This document shows, piece by piece, positions 6,389 to 11,942 of a stretch of DNA of 11,942 bases. The stretch spans positions 1 to 11,942 of the forward strand of contig JBATEB010000027.1 in the NCBI GenBank assembly GCA_049663805.1. The letters are read 5' to 3'. Every line of letters starts with the position of its first letter. The stretch's first letter is position 1. The notes beneath the pieces were generated by a model, which was not told the origin of the DNA, ran no database searches, and worked only from the letters and a program-made list of their open reading frames with translations. The DNA comes from VBDM01 sp049663805. Its GTDB lineage: Bacteria > Pseudomonadota > Gammaproteobacteria > Burkholderiales > SG8-39. Both the position numbers and the translations under genes were made by a program.

Positions 6389-7158
6389 GGCTCGCCCTGG
6401 CGCTTGCCGCCGCGGCCGCCGTCGCCGCGGGAAACGCGCTCGCGCAGGAACGCGGCATCCCGCCCGATCAGATCGAGTCCGGTTCGGAATTTCTCGGAAA
6501 GGACCTGCGGGGGCTTCAAGACGACGAGTTCGCCAATCCCGGAATGCTCTGGGTGGAGCGCGGGGAGAAGCTCTGGGAGGGGGGCGCGGGCGAAAAATCC
6601 TGCGCCGGCTGCCACGGCGACGCGCGCAGCAGCATGCGCGGCGTGGCCGCGCGCTATCCGCGCATCGACGCCTCCGGCGGGCTCCTCAACCTCGAGGGCC
6701 GCATCAACCTGTGCCGCACCGCTCGCATGGGCACGGCTCCGCTGGCGCACGAGTCCGCGGAACTCCTCGCGCTCACTGCCTATGTCGCGCGCCAGTCGCA
6801 CGGCCTGCCGATTTCGGCGAACATCGAGGGCGAGGCGAAGCGGCACTTCGACTCCGGCCGGGCGTACTACTACGGGCGCCGCGGCCAGATGAACCTGTCC
6901 TGCGCGCATTGCCACGAGGCCAACCGGGGCAGGCGCTTGCTCTCGGAGACCCTCAGCCAGGGCCACCCCAACGCCTATCCGGCCTACCGCCTCGAGTGGC
7001 AGACGCTGGGATCGCTCGAGCGCCGGCTGCGAGCCTGCCTGTCGGGAATACGCGCGGAGATGCTGCCCTACGGCGCGCGGGAGTACCTCGACCTCGAGCT
7101 CTACCTCGCGTGGCGGGGGCGGGGGCTGGCGGTCGAAACTCCGGGGGTGCGGCGCTAG
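6385..7158 (+). CDS. soxA: Dihaem sulfur-oxidation cytochrome SoxA
   Basis: This 257-residue exported dihaem cytochrome c is the catalytic subunit of SoxXA. A classical signal peptide ends at N-A-L-A (residue 20). Haem motifs are C-A-G-C-H (73-77) and C-A-H-C-H (173-177), so this is the dihaem form. Cys110 in R-I-N-L-C-R is also conserved in SoxA. Cys218 in R-L-R-A-C-L-S-G-I-R-A-E corresponds to the active-site haem-ligating cysteine that becomes a persulfide in studied enzymes. It is followed by the family signature E-Y-L-D-L-E-L-Y-L-A. The protein therefore looks catalytically intact. Its ATG overlaps the soxZ stop by 4 nt. soxB, which usually follows soxA, is not next; a diguanylate cyclase is. 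Confidence 0.95.
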   Translation: MRLALALAAAAAVAAGNALAQERGIPPDQIESGSEFLGKDLRGLQDDEFANPGMLWVERGEKLWEGGAGEKSCAGCHGDARSSMRGVAARYPRIDASGGLLNLEGRINLCRTARMGTAPLAHESAELLALTAYVARQSHGLPISANIEGEAKRHFDSGRAYYYGRRGQMNLSCAHCHEANRGRRLLSETLSQGHPNAYPAYRLEWQTLGSLERRLRACLSGIRAEMLPYGAREYLDLELYLAWRGRGLAVETPGVRR

Positions 7159-7162
7159 GACG

Positions 7163-7198
7163 GGGATGCCGCCCGCGCTAGAATCGGGTAGGCATCCC
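7163..7198 (+). promoter_or_regulatory. Inverted repeat around a -10-like box before the diguanylate cyclase
   Basis: GGGATGCC (7163-7170) and GGCATCCC (7191-7198) are perfect 8-bp inverted copies 20 nt apart, between the soxA stop and the GTG at 7201. TAGAAT (7179-7184), a good -10 match, lies in the middle, and no good -35 is seen. The arrangement could be a protein operator. It could also be an RNA stem covering the start's weak ribosome site (GGGTAGG, 7186-7192). With no T tract it is a poor terminator. Confidence 0.45.
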
Positions 7199-7200
7199 AA

Positions 7201-8223
7201 GTGAGCGTCTCGGAAAATCCGTCGCAGCCTGCTCCCTCGATCTCCGGCGGCGACCCCCGACCCGGCCGTGCGAGCGTCGCCATGCTGCGCGAGCTGCTGG
7301 CGCTGCAGGGAATCGAAGAGGTGATTCTCGACGCGCTCGTCCCGCGCGCCACGCTGATCGATCTTGGAGCCGGCGAGTGCCTGATGCGAAAGGGCGAGCC
7401 CAATGTGCGCGTCTGCATCGTGATCTCGGGCGCGCTGCGCGTGGAACTGGACGGCGGCGGTCCGCCGCTCGCCCGGATCGGCCGCGGCGAAACCGTCGGT
7501 GAGCTGTCGCTGCTCGCGGGCAGTCTCACGACCGCGACGGTCGCGGCGGAGGAGCCGACGCGGCTGCTCGCGCTCGACGAGAAGACCTTCTGGTGGCTGG
7601 CCGAGTCGTCGCACGCGTTTTCCAACGGCCTGCTGGTGCGGCTGGCGAAACGCATGCGTTCCAACAACGAGGCGGTGCAGGCCAACATCGTCCTGCGCCG
7701 GCAATTCGAGCAGGCGGCGCTGAACGACGCGCTCACCGGTCTGCGCAACCGGCGCTGGCTCGATCAGACGCTGCCCCGGATCGTGCAGCGTCATCTGCAC
7801 GCTGGCGAGCCGCTGTGCATCGCCGCCATGGACGTCGATCATTTCAAGAGCGTCAACGACCGCTTCGGGCATCCCGCGGGGGACGCGGCGCTGGCGCAGG
7901 TCGGACTTCTGGTGCGCGGCAACTTGAGGCCCTCGGACTTCGCCGCCCGTACCGGCGGCGAGGAATTCGTGCTGGTTTTCCCGCAGACGGCGCTGCCCGG
8001 GGCGATCCACGCGGCCGAGCGGCTGCGGGAAGCGATCGCTTCGGCGCCGTTCGGCCACGACGGGCGGGCGCTGCCCCGCATCACGGCCTCGCTCGGTCTG
8101 GCCGCCCTGGAGCGATCGCCCGATCCCGTGGAGCTGCTCGCACGGGCGGACGCGGCGCTCTACCGCGCCAAGCACGCGGGCCGCAACCGGACCGAGTGGA
8201 TCGCGGGCGAATCCCGGAGGTAA
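7201..8223 (+). CDS. Cyclic-nucleotide-binding-like domain / GGDEF diguanylate cyclase
   Basis: This 340-residue predicted cytoplasmic enzyme should make c-di-GMP from two GTP. Residues about 30-150 form a CRP-type sensory domain with a G-E-L-S-L-L turn at 100-105. The arginine that normally binds the cyclic phosphate after this turn appears to be replaced (S-L-T-T-A-T), so the ligand may not be cAMP. Residues about 170-335 are a GGDEF domain: D-A-L-T-G-L-R-N-R-R (176-185), D-V-D-H-F-K-S-V-N-D, the signature G-G-E-E-F at 252-256 and Y-R-A-K-x-x-G-R-N at the end. R243-x-x-D246, five residues before the signature, is a product-inhibition I-site. The start is the GTG at 7201 with a weak ribosome site; an internal ATG at 7282 is a less likely alternative. 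No membrane segments are seen. It may be a tail gene of the sox operon or separately controlled. Confidence 0.93.
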   Translation: MSVSENPSQPAPSISGGDPRPGRASVAMLRELLALQGIEEVILDALVPRATLIDLGAGECLMRKGEPNVRVCIVISGALRVELDGGGPPLARIGRGETVGELSLLAGSLTTATVAAEEPTRLLALDEKTFWWLAESSHAFSNGLLVRLAKRMRSNNEAVQANIVLRRQFEQAALNDALTGLRNRRWLDQTLPRIVQRHLHAGEPLCIAAMDVDHFKSVNDRFGHPAGDAALAQVGLLVRGNLRPSDFAARTGGEEFVLVFPQTALPGAIHAAERLREAIASAPFGHDGRALPRITASLGLAALERSPDPVELLARADAALYRAKHAGRNRTEWIAGESRR

Positions 8224-8230
8224 CCGGTTC

Positions 8231-9229
8231 TCAGGCGAACGCCTCCGCGAGCAGCCGATACGAGGTGCGCCGGCTCTCGTAGTCGCCGGTGATGGTGATC
8301 ACCATGATCTCGTCCGCGGCGAACTTTTCCTGCAGCGCGAGCAGCGACTCGCGCACCTCCCCCGGGTCGCCGAGAACGATGCGCGAGCGTTGCTGCTCGA
8401 CGTAGGCGCGCTCCTGTGGGGAGTAGCGATACGCCCGCGCTTCTTCGACGGTCGGCACGGGCGCGTCGACCCCCTTCGCCATGTGCAGCCGGCGCAGGCC
8501 GATGCTCGCCGCGAGCCGTTCGGCCTCGGGGCGCGTCCCGGCGCAGATGACGAACGCGCACACCAGCGACCGGGCTTGCGGCTCGCGCGCCGAGGGCTCG
8601 AAGGCGTCGCGGTAGGCGCGCGACACCGCGTCGCCGCCGTGCGCGTTGATGAAATGCGCGAACGCGAAACGCAGGCCGAGCCGCGCGGCGAGCGCTCCGC
8701 TGTAGTCGGAGGAGCCGAGCAGCCATACTTCGGGCGAGGTGTCGCCCGCGGGCTGCGCCTTGACGCCGGCGAAGGGATGTCCCGCGGGAAGCGTCCGGTC
8801 GAGGAATCCCACCAGGTCGTGCACCTGCTGGGGCATGCGGTCCGCGCCCTCGTATTCGCCGTCCGTCATCGCGAGGACCGTGCGGGGGTCGCCGCCGGGA
8901 GCGCGGCCCAGCCCCAGGTCGATCCTTCCGGGAAAGAGCGCCTCCAGCATGCGGAATACCTCGGCGACCTTGAGCGGGCTGTAGTAGGGCAGGAGCACGC
9001 CGCCCGTCCCCACGCGAATGCGCGAAGTGGCGCTGGCGACCCGGGCGGCGAGGATTTCGGGGCAGGGATCGGCGAGCGCCGCGATCGCGTGATGCTCGGC
9101 GAGCCAGTAGCGGTGGTAGCCCAGATCCTCGGCGAACCGGGCGAGGGCGATCGTCTCGGCGAGGGCCTGAGCGGGGCTGGTTCCGCTGATGACGGGGGAC
9201 TGGTCGAGCACCCCCAGGGGCACCTTCAT
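8231..9229 (-). CDS. LLM-class flavin-dependent oxidoreductase (luciferase-like, MsnO8/YhbW type)
   Basis: This 332-residue bacterial-luciferase-fold enzyme should use reduced flavin (FMNH2) to oxidise an unidentified substrate in the cytoplasm. The N-terminus L-G-V-L-D-Q-S-P-V and the Y-W-L-A-E-H-H box near 41-47 are hallmarks of the MsnO8-type subgroup. So is the stretch from R-I-R-V-G-T-G-G-V-L-L-P (70-81) to G-R-I-D-L-G-L-G-R-A-P-G-G-D-P near 101-115. Length is normal and the frame is intact. The ATG (complement of 9227-9229) is preceded by a short AGG. It converges on the diguanylate cyclase with only 7 nt between the stops and no evident terminator. Its minus-strand upstream neighbour is a small membrane protein 91 nt away. 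Members of this family are often annotated only by fold, so the substrate is left open. Confidence 0.93.
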   Translation of the reverse strand: MKVPLGVLDQSPVISGTSPAQALAETIALARFAEDLGYHRYWLAEHHAIAALADPCPEILAARVASATSRIRVGTGGVLLPYYSPLKVAEVFRMLEALFPGRIDLGLGRAPGGDPRTVLAMTDGEYEGADRMPQQVHDLVGFLDRTLPAGHPFAGVKAQPAGDTSPEVWLLGSSDYSGALAARLGLRFAFAHFINAHGGDAVSRAYRDAFEPSAREPQARSLVCAFVICAGTRPEAERLAASIGLRRLHMAKGVDAPVPTVEEARAYRYSPQERAYVEQQRSRIVLGDPGEVRESLLALQEKFAADEIMVITITGDYESRRTSYRLLAEAFA

Positions 9230-9320
9230 TCGCCTATCGAAGCTCCGAATGAATCAAACCGCCGTCTGGCGTGCACGCATCACCCGTCTGCGCTTTCCTT
9301 CGCTGCTTCTCCGGATCTTC

Positions 9321-9506
9321 CTAGTCCGGGCTCATCCAGATGAGGCCGGCCACCAGCAGAGCGATGAAACCGGTGATCCACAGGATGCCGAGGATGCGTT
9401 TCTTGTCGGTCGGGGTGAAACCTTCCTTCTTTTTCTTCGCGAAGCGATACTCGATCACCATCAGGGCGATCCCGGCTGCGAAGACGATGCCCACCCATTT
9501 GGTCAT
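9321..9506 (-). CDS. Small two-helix membrane protein of unknown function
   Basis: This is a 61-residue protein I do not recognise. It has two hydrophobic helices, about residues 4-18 and 38-58. They are separated by a strongly basic loop, F-A-K-K-K-K-E-G-F-T-P-T-D-K-K-R, which by the positive-inside rule should face the cytoplasm. The ATG (complement of 9504-9506) is chosen here. An in-frame GTG three codons upstream (complement of 9513-9515) is better placed relative to a GGAG at 9522-9525 and would give 64 residues. The lysine AAA/AAG run is unusually A-rich for this window. It lies between the MFS transporter (98 nt) and the flavin oxidoreductase (91 nt), all on the minus strand, and may be co-transcribed with either. 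Membrane location is confident; function is unknown. Confidence 0.72.
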   Translation of the reverse strand: MTKWVGIVFAAGIALMVIEYRFAKKKKEGFTPTDKKRILGILWITGFIALLVAGLIWMSPD

Positions 9507-9604
9507 GGTGTCCACGGCGGACTCCGTGATGCAAAGCGAGCAGTCTACCGGAGTTGACGCCGGCGCCGGGTGGCGGCCATCGGCGGGCCCCGCCCGGGCC
9601 GGCT

Positions 9605-10774
9605 TCAGCGCGGCCTGCCCTCGGCGAGGGCCCAGCGATGGGCGGGCAGCAGCGCGAGGGAGAGCAGCACCGCGCCTGCCCCCAGGAGGTAGAACGCCGA
9701 CTCTATCCCGTACCGATCCTTGAGCCAGCCCATGACCAGCGGCGCGGACATGTGCGACAGCGCCCAGCCCAGGCCCGCCAGCGCCATGGCCGACCCGCGC
9801 GTCTCCGCGGAGGAGATCGTGCTCACCAGCACCTGGAAGTAAATGGTCATCACGCCCGAGCCCAGGCCGACGCCGAGGAGGAACAGCGCGATCACCGCCC
9901 AGTCGGCGAACCCGGCCACCAATCCGATCGAGGCCGCGACGATCAGTGCCGACGCGAACGGTACCGAGCGATCGTCGGCGCGCTTGACGAAGCGTGCGAG
10001 CGCCACGCCCGAGGCGATCGAGCCGATCGCGCGCATGCCGACGAGCCATCCCGCCGCTTCGGAATCGAAGCCCTTTTCGACCAGCAGGATCGGATAGAAG
10101 GACACCGACAGCGAAAACGGCAGCGCCGACAGGTAAGCGCACAGCACGCCGTAATAGATCGCGCGGCGCCGCAGCAGCATGCGGTAGGTGGCGAGCATCG
10201 GCGGCGGCGCGCTCTTCGGGCGCGAAGGCGCGTAGCGGAACGCCAGGCCCAGGGCGAACGAGACCGCCCCCGTCGCGGCAACCGTCCAGAACCCGGCGCC
10301 GAATCCCCAGCCCGCGATGATCACTCCGGCGGCGACGGTGCCGGCAATCTGCCCGAGACTGCTGGTCGCGTTGAGCCAGCCCATCAGCCGGCTGTGGCTG
10401 CCGGGCAGCCGGCTCGCGAGCGACCAGGTCGCCGGCCAGTAGACGGCGCGCGCGACCGTCATCACGAGCTGGGCGACGAGCAGGGCGGAAAAGCTCGCCG
10501 ACAGCGCGAACAGCGTGCCGGCGAGCACGGTCGCCGCGAAGGCCGCGAGGGAGATCGCCATTCCGCCGACGCGGTCGGTCCAGGCGCCGCCGAGCAGGTT
10601 GAAGACGATCTGAACGGCCACGGGAAGCGCGATCAGGCTGCCGATCGCGATTCCCGAGAAGCCGAGCTCGCGCGCGTACAGCGGGATCAGCAGGTGGGTC
10701 AGTCCGAGCGCGAAATTCCAGGCGAAGGCGCTGGAGAAAAAGGGCGCGAAGACGCGGGATACGTGCGGGTTCAT
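9605..10774 (-). CDS. Major facilitator superfamily (MFS) transporter
   Basis: This 389-residue inner-membrane transporter has about twelve hydrophobic helices. The MFS motif A, between helices 2 and 3, is visible as G-G-A-W-T-D-R-V-G-G (62-71). A charged central loop near residues 180-205 (P-S-R-P-K-S, R-R-R) separates the two six-helix halves, as in most 12-helix MFS proteins. The open frame runs far upstream across the divergent gene. The ATG at the complement of 10772-10774 is chosen because hydrophobic sequence begins right after it and upstream sequence is non-hydrophobic and antisense to another gene. There is no Shine-Dalgarno; a promoter-like pair just upstream suggests a very short leader. 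It is divergent from the DUF1223 gene. The substrate cannot be predicted; sugar or drug export are typical guesses for the family, but nothing here supports one. Confidence 0.9.
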   Translation of the reverse strand: MNPHVSRVFAPFFSSAFAWNFALGLTHLLIPLYARELGFSGIAIGSLIALPVAVQIVFNLLGGAWTDRVGGMAISLAAFAATVLAGTLFALSASFSALLVAQLVMTVARAVYWPATWSLASRLPGSHSRLMGWLNATSSLGQIAGTVAAGVIIAGWGFGAGFWTVAATGAVSFALGLAFRYAPSRPKSAPPPMLATYRMLLRRRAIYYGVLCAYLSALPFSLSVSFYPILLVEKGFDSEAAGWLVGMRAIGSIASGVALARFVKRADDRSVPFASALIVAASIGLVAGFADWAVIALFLLGVGLGSGVMTIYFQVLVSTISSAETRGSAMALAGLGWALSHMSAPLVMGWLKDRYGIESAFYLLGAGAVLLSLALLPAHRWALAEGRPR

Positions 10775-10786
10775 GGGGAGGCGGCG

Positions 10787-10815
10787 ATTATGAGGGCACG
10801 CGGTCGCCGCGGCAA
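10787..10815 (-). promoter_or_regulatory. Candidate promoter of the MFS transporter
   Basis: Read on the minus strand, TTGCCG (complement of 10810-10815) and CATAAT (complement of 10787-10792) are spaced 17 nt. They match 4/6 and 5/6 of the consensus. Transcription would begin only a few bases before the ATG at 10774. That would fit the missing ribosome site but is unproven. Confidence 0.4.
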
Positions 10816-10827
10816 ACGCGGCCGAGC

Positions 10828-10855
10828 TTGCGAGTCGCCGGGTACCTGCTTTAGT
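10828..10855 (+). promoter_or_regulatory. Weak candidate promoter of the DUF1223 gene
   Basis: TTGCGA (10828-10833) and TTTAGT (10850-10855) are spaced 16 nt, each matching 4/6 of the consensus. They would give a leader of about 40 nt. The position in the 129-nt divergent region is right; the match is poor. Confidence 0.25.
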
Positions 10856-10894
10856 CTCTCGGGGACCTGTAAGGATGATCGCTTCCCCGGCGAC

Positions 10895-10900
10895 AGGAGG
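10895..10900 (+). promoter_or_regulatory. Perfect Shine-Dalgarno of the DUF1223 gene
   Basis: AGGAGG lies 3 nt before the ATG at 10904, the strongest ribosome site in the window. It decides the start, since the open frame extends much further upstream. The 3-nt spacing is short. Confidence 0.7.
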
Positions 10901-10903
10901 ATC

Positions 10904-11689
10904 ATGAGGCTCAAATACGTTCTCGCGGCGGGCGCGGTCGCGCTTTCGGGAGTCGCGCACGGCGCCGCCAATACGTGCTCGGCCTACAGCGGCCCGCACA
11001 CCACCGCGCTGGTCGAGCTCTACACTTCCGAAGGCTGCGACAGCTGCCCGCCGGCGGACCAGTGGCTGTCGTCGCTCTCCGCCCAGGGCTTCAGGCCCGA
11101 TCAGCTCGTGCCGCTCGCGCTTCACGTCGACTACTGGGACTACATCGGCTGGAAGGACCCGTTCGCCAAGCGCAGGTTCTCCGAGCGGCAACGCAAGCTC
11201 GCCGCGCTGAGGCGTCCGGTTATCGTCTATACCCCGCAGGTGCTGCTGCAGGGGCAGGAGTTCCGCCGCTGGGGCAGCGACCGCTTCACCGAGGAGGTCG
11301 CGCGCATCAACTCGACGCCGGCCCGCGCGCGGATCGCGCTCGCGATCCGGGAGGTCGCCGGGGATGGAATCCAGACCGAGCTGAGCGCGCAACTCTTCGA
11401 TCCCGCCCGGAAAAAAAATGCCGCGGTGTACCTCGCGGCCTACGAGAACAAGCTCGCGAGCGAAGTGAAAGCAGGCGAGAACCGGGGCAGGCGGCTCGAG
11501 CACGATTACGTCGTGCGCGAGTGGATCGGGCCGATCGCCTTCGGCGAAACCCTGAAGATCGAGGAGAAACGCCTGCTGCCCCTGCTTCCGGGAACCAATA
11601 CCAAACACTCCGGTGTCGCCGCCTTCGTGCAGAACCGCTCCACCGGCGAAGTGCTGCAGGCGCTGATGCTGCCCGCCTGTCCGGGATAA
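10904..11689 (+). CDS. Exported DUF1223 family protein with a thioredoxin-like CxxC motif
   Basis: This 261-residue protein of the DUF1223 family has unknown biochemical function. A classical signal peptide (positive M-R-L-K, hydrophobic core) ends near A-H-G (residue 20), so it should be periplasmic. Family motifs are E-L-Y-T-S-E-G-C-D-S-C-P-P-A-D (38-52, with the Cys45/Cys48 CxxC), H-V-D-Y-W-D-Y-I-G-W-K-D-P-F-A (74-88) and V-Y-T-P-Q-V-L-L-Q-G near 108-117. The CxxC placement after a short strand resembles thioredoxin folds and suggests a redox role, which is inference. Cys25 and Cys259 could pair. The start is fixed by AGGAGG at 10895-10900. The stop TAA (11687-11689) overlaps the first bases of a REP-like inverted repeat. 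It is divergent from the MFS transporter. Confidence 0.92.
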   Translation: MRLKYVLAAGAVALSGVAHGAANTCSAYSGPHTTALVELYTSEGCDSCPPADQWLSSLSAQGFRPDQLVPLALHVDYWDYIGWKDPFAKRRFSERQRKLAALRRPVIVYTPQVLLQGQEFRRWGSDRFTEEVARINSTPARARIALAIREVAGDGIQTELSAQLFDPARKKNAAVYLAAYENKLASEVKAGENRGRRLEHDYVVREWIGPIAFGETLKIEEKRLLPLLPGTNTKHSGVAAFVQNRSTGEVLQALMLPACPG

Positions 11690-11750
11690 ACCGGGGACAG
11701 ACCACGGTTTCCGCTCGTGCGCTCGGAAAACCGTGGTCTGTCCCCGGTTT
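11688..11750. repeat. REP-like perfect inverted repeat after the DUF1223 gene
   Basis: The arms 11688-11710 and 11728-11750 are exact reverse complements over 23 bp, around a 17-nt loop. The core is CCGGGGACAGACCACGG. The arms start with AAA and end with TTT, so a transcript would form a very stable stem followed by TTTT (11748-11751). It may therefore also act as a bidirectional terminator. Core sequences of this kind are scattered as REP elements in many proteobacteria and are mobilised by REP-associated tyrosine transposases (RAYT). No transposase lies in the window. The repeat structure is certain; the REP identity is from memory of similar elements. Confidence 0.75.
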
Positions 11751-11767
11751 TGCGCCGGTTTTGCGCC
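11746..11767. repeat. Tandem 11-bp direct repeat at the edge of the inverted repeat
   Basis: GGTTTTGCGCC occurs twice head to tail (11746-11756 and 11757-11767). The first copy overlaps the end of the right arm of the REP-like element. It could be a target-site or slippage duplication. Confidence 0.7.
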
Positions 11768-11791
11768 AGCCCGATGAGGTAGCATAGCCTC

Positions 11792-11942
11792 ATGGACACT
11801 CCCCTTATCTGGCTGATCGCCGGCTTCGTGCTCGTCATCACCGAGCTGGTGACGGGCACGTTCTATCTGCTGGTGCTCGGGATCGCGGGCCTGGTCGGAG
11901 CAGGGGTCGCGTACGCGGGCGGGGCGTTCGTCTGGTCGGCGA
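11792..11942 (+). CDS. NfeD-family membrane protein, N-terminal part
   Basis: The window ends 50 codons into this gene. The visible part begins M-D-T-P-L-I-W-L-I-A-G-F-V-L-V-I-T-E-L and continues with F-Y-L-L-V-L-G-I-A-G-L-V-G-A-G-V-A-Y. These are two closely spaced hydrophobic helices with the acidic residue in the first, as in short-form NfeD proteins. Such proteins carry a C-terminal OB-fold and usually sit beside an SPFH/stomatin-like membrane protein gene, which is expected just beyond the window. The ATG at 11792 follows GAGGT (11776-11780) at a rather long distance. TGAGG (11775-11779) and CCTCA (11788-11792) could pair and mask that site. Family call is from the N-terminus only. Confidence 0.75.
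   Translation, partial: MDTPLIWLIAGFVLVITELVTGTFYLLVLGIAGLVGAGVAYAGGAFVWSA

Noticed and set aside
8221..8235. Intrinsic terminator between the convergent cyclase and flavin oxidoreductase genes
   Set aside because: Only 7 nt separate the stops, with no stem of useful length or T tract.
10869..10895. Possible ECF sigma promoter (TGTAAGG with CGACA 16 nt later) before DUF1223
   Set aside because: The -10 would run into the Shine-Dalgarno, leaving no leader to carry it.
9554..10903. Long upstream extension of the DUF1223 frame
   Set aside because: It is antisense to the MFS transporter and low in hydrophobic order. The signal peptide and AGGAGG fix the start at 10904.

Overview
The window reads as a high-GC, G/C-ending-codon chromosome of a betaproteobacterium-like organism. 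This is an inference from composition, from the sox gene types, and from a REP-like palindrome; no taxonomic marker gene is present. Genes are tightly packed, no gene-free stretch exceeds 300 bases, and no tRNA, rRNA, CRISPR array or insertion sequence was seen.

Left part (1-8223, all + strand). The C-terminal tail of an AraC-type regulator is followed by a compact gene run: a Tat-exported molybdopterin large subunit (IorB-like, copy 1), a [2Fe-2S] small subunit (IorA-like), a second Tat-exported large subunit (IorB-like, copy 2), then soxX, soxY, soxZ and soxA. From the small subunit to soxA the spacings are 8 nt, 9 nt, a 4-nt overlap, 12 nt and a 4-nt overlap, so these genes are very probably co-transcribed. 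A cyclic-nucleotide-binding-like/GGDEF diguanylate cyclase follows 42 nt after soxA.

The central observation is this pairing. A periplasmic xanthine-oxidase-family molybdenum hydroxylase with two paralogous 719-residue large subunits is wired into an operon with the SoxYZ carrier and the SoxXA c-type cytochromes. soxB and soxCD are absent from the window. The SoxY is unusual: its only cysteine lies in a C-terminal S-A-C-L-D-E-S tail rather than the canonical G-G-C-G-G swinging arm. A plausible but unproven reading is a Sox-like carrier system repurposed for another substrate or chemistry, with the molybdenum enzyme delivering or processing the carrier-bound group and the cytochromes taking electrons.

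Right part (8231-11942). Three genes lie on the minus strand: an MFS transporter, a 61-residue two-helix membrane protein, and an LLM-class flavin-dependent (luciferase-like) oxidoreductase that converges on the diguanylate cyclase. Divergent from the transporter is an exported DUF1223 protein with a CxxC motif and a perfect Shine-Dalgarno. Its stop codon runs into a 23-bp perfect inverted repeat that looks like a REP element. The window ends inside an NfeD-family membrane protein.
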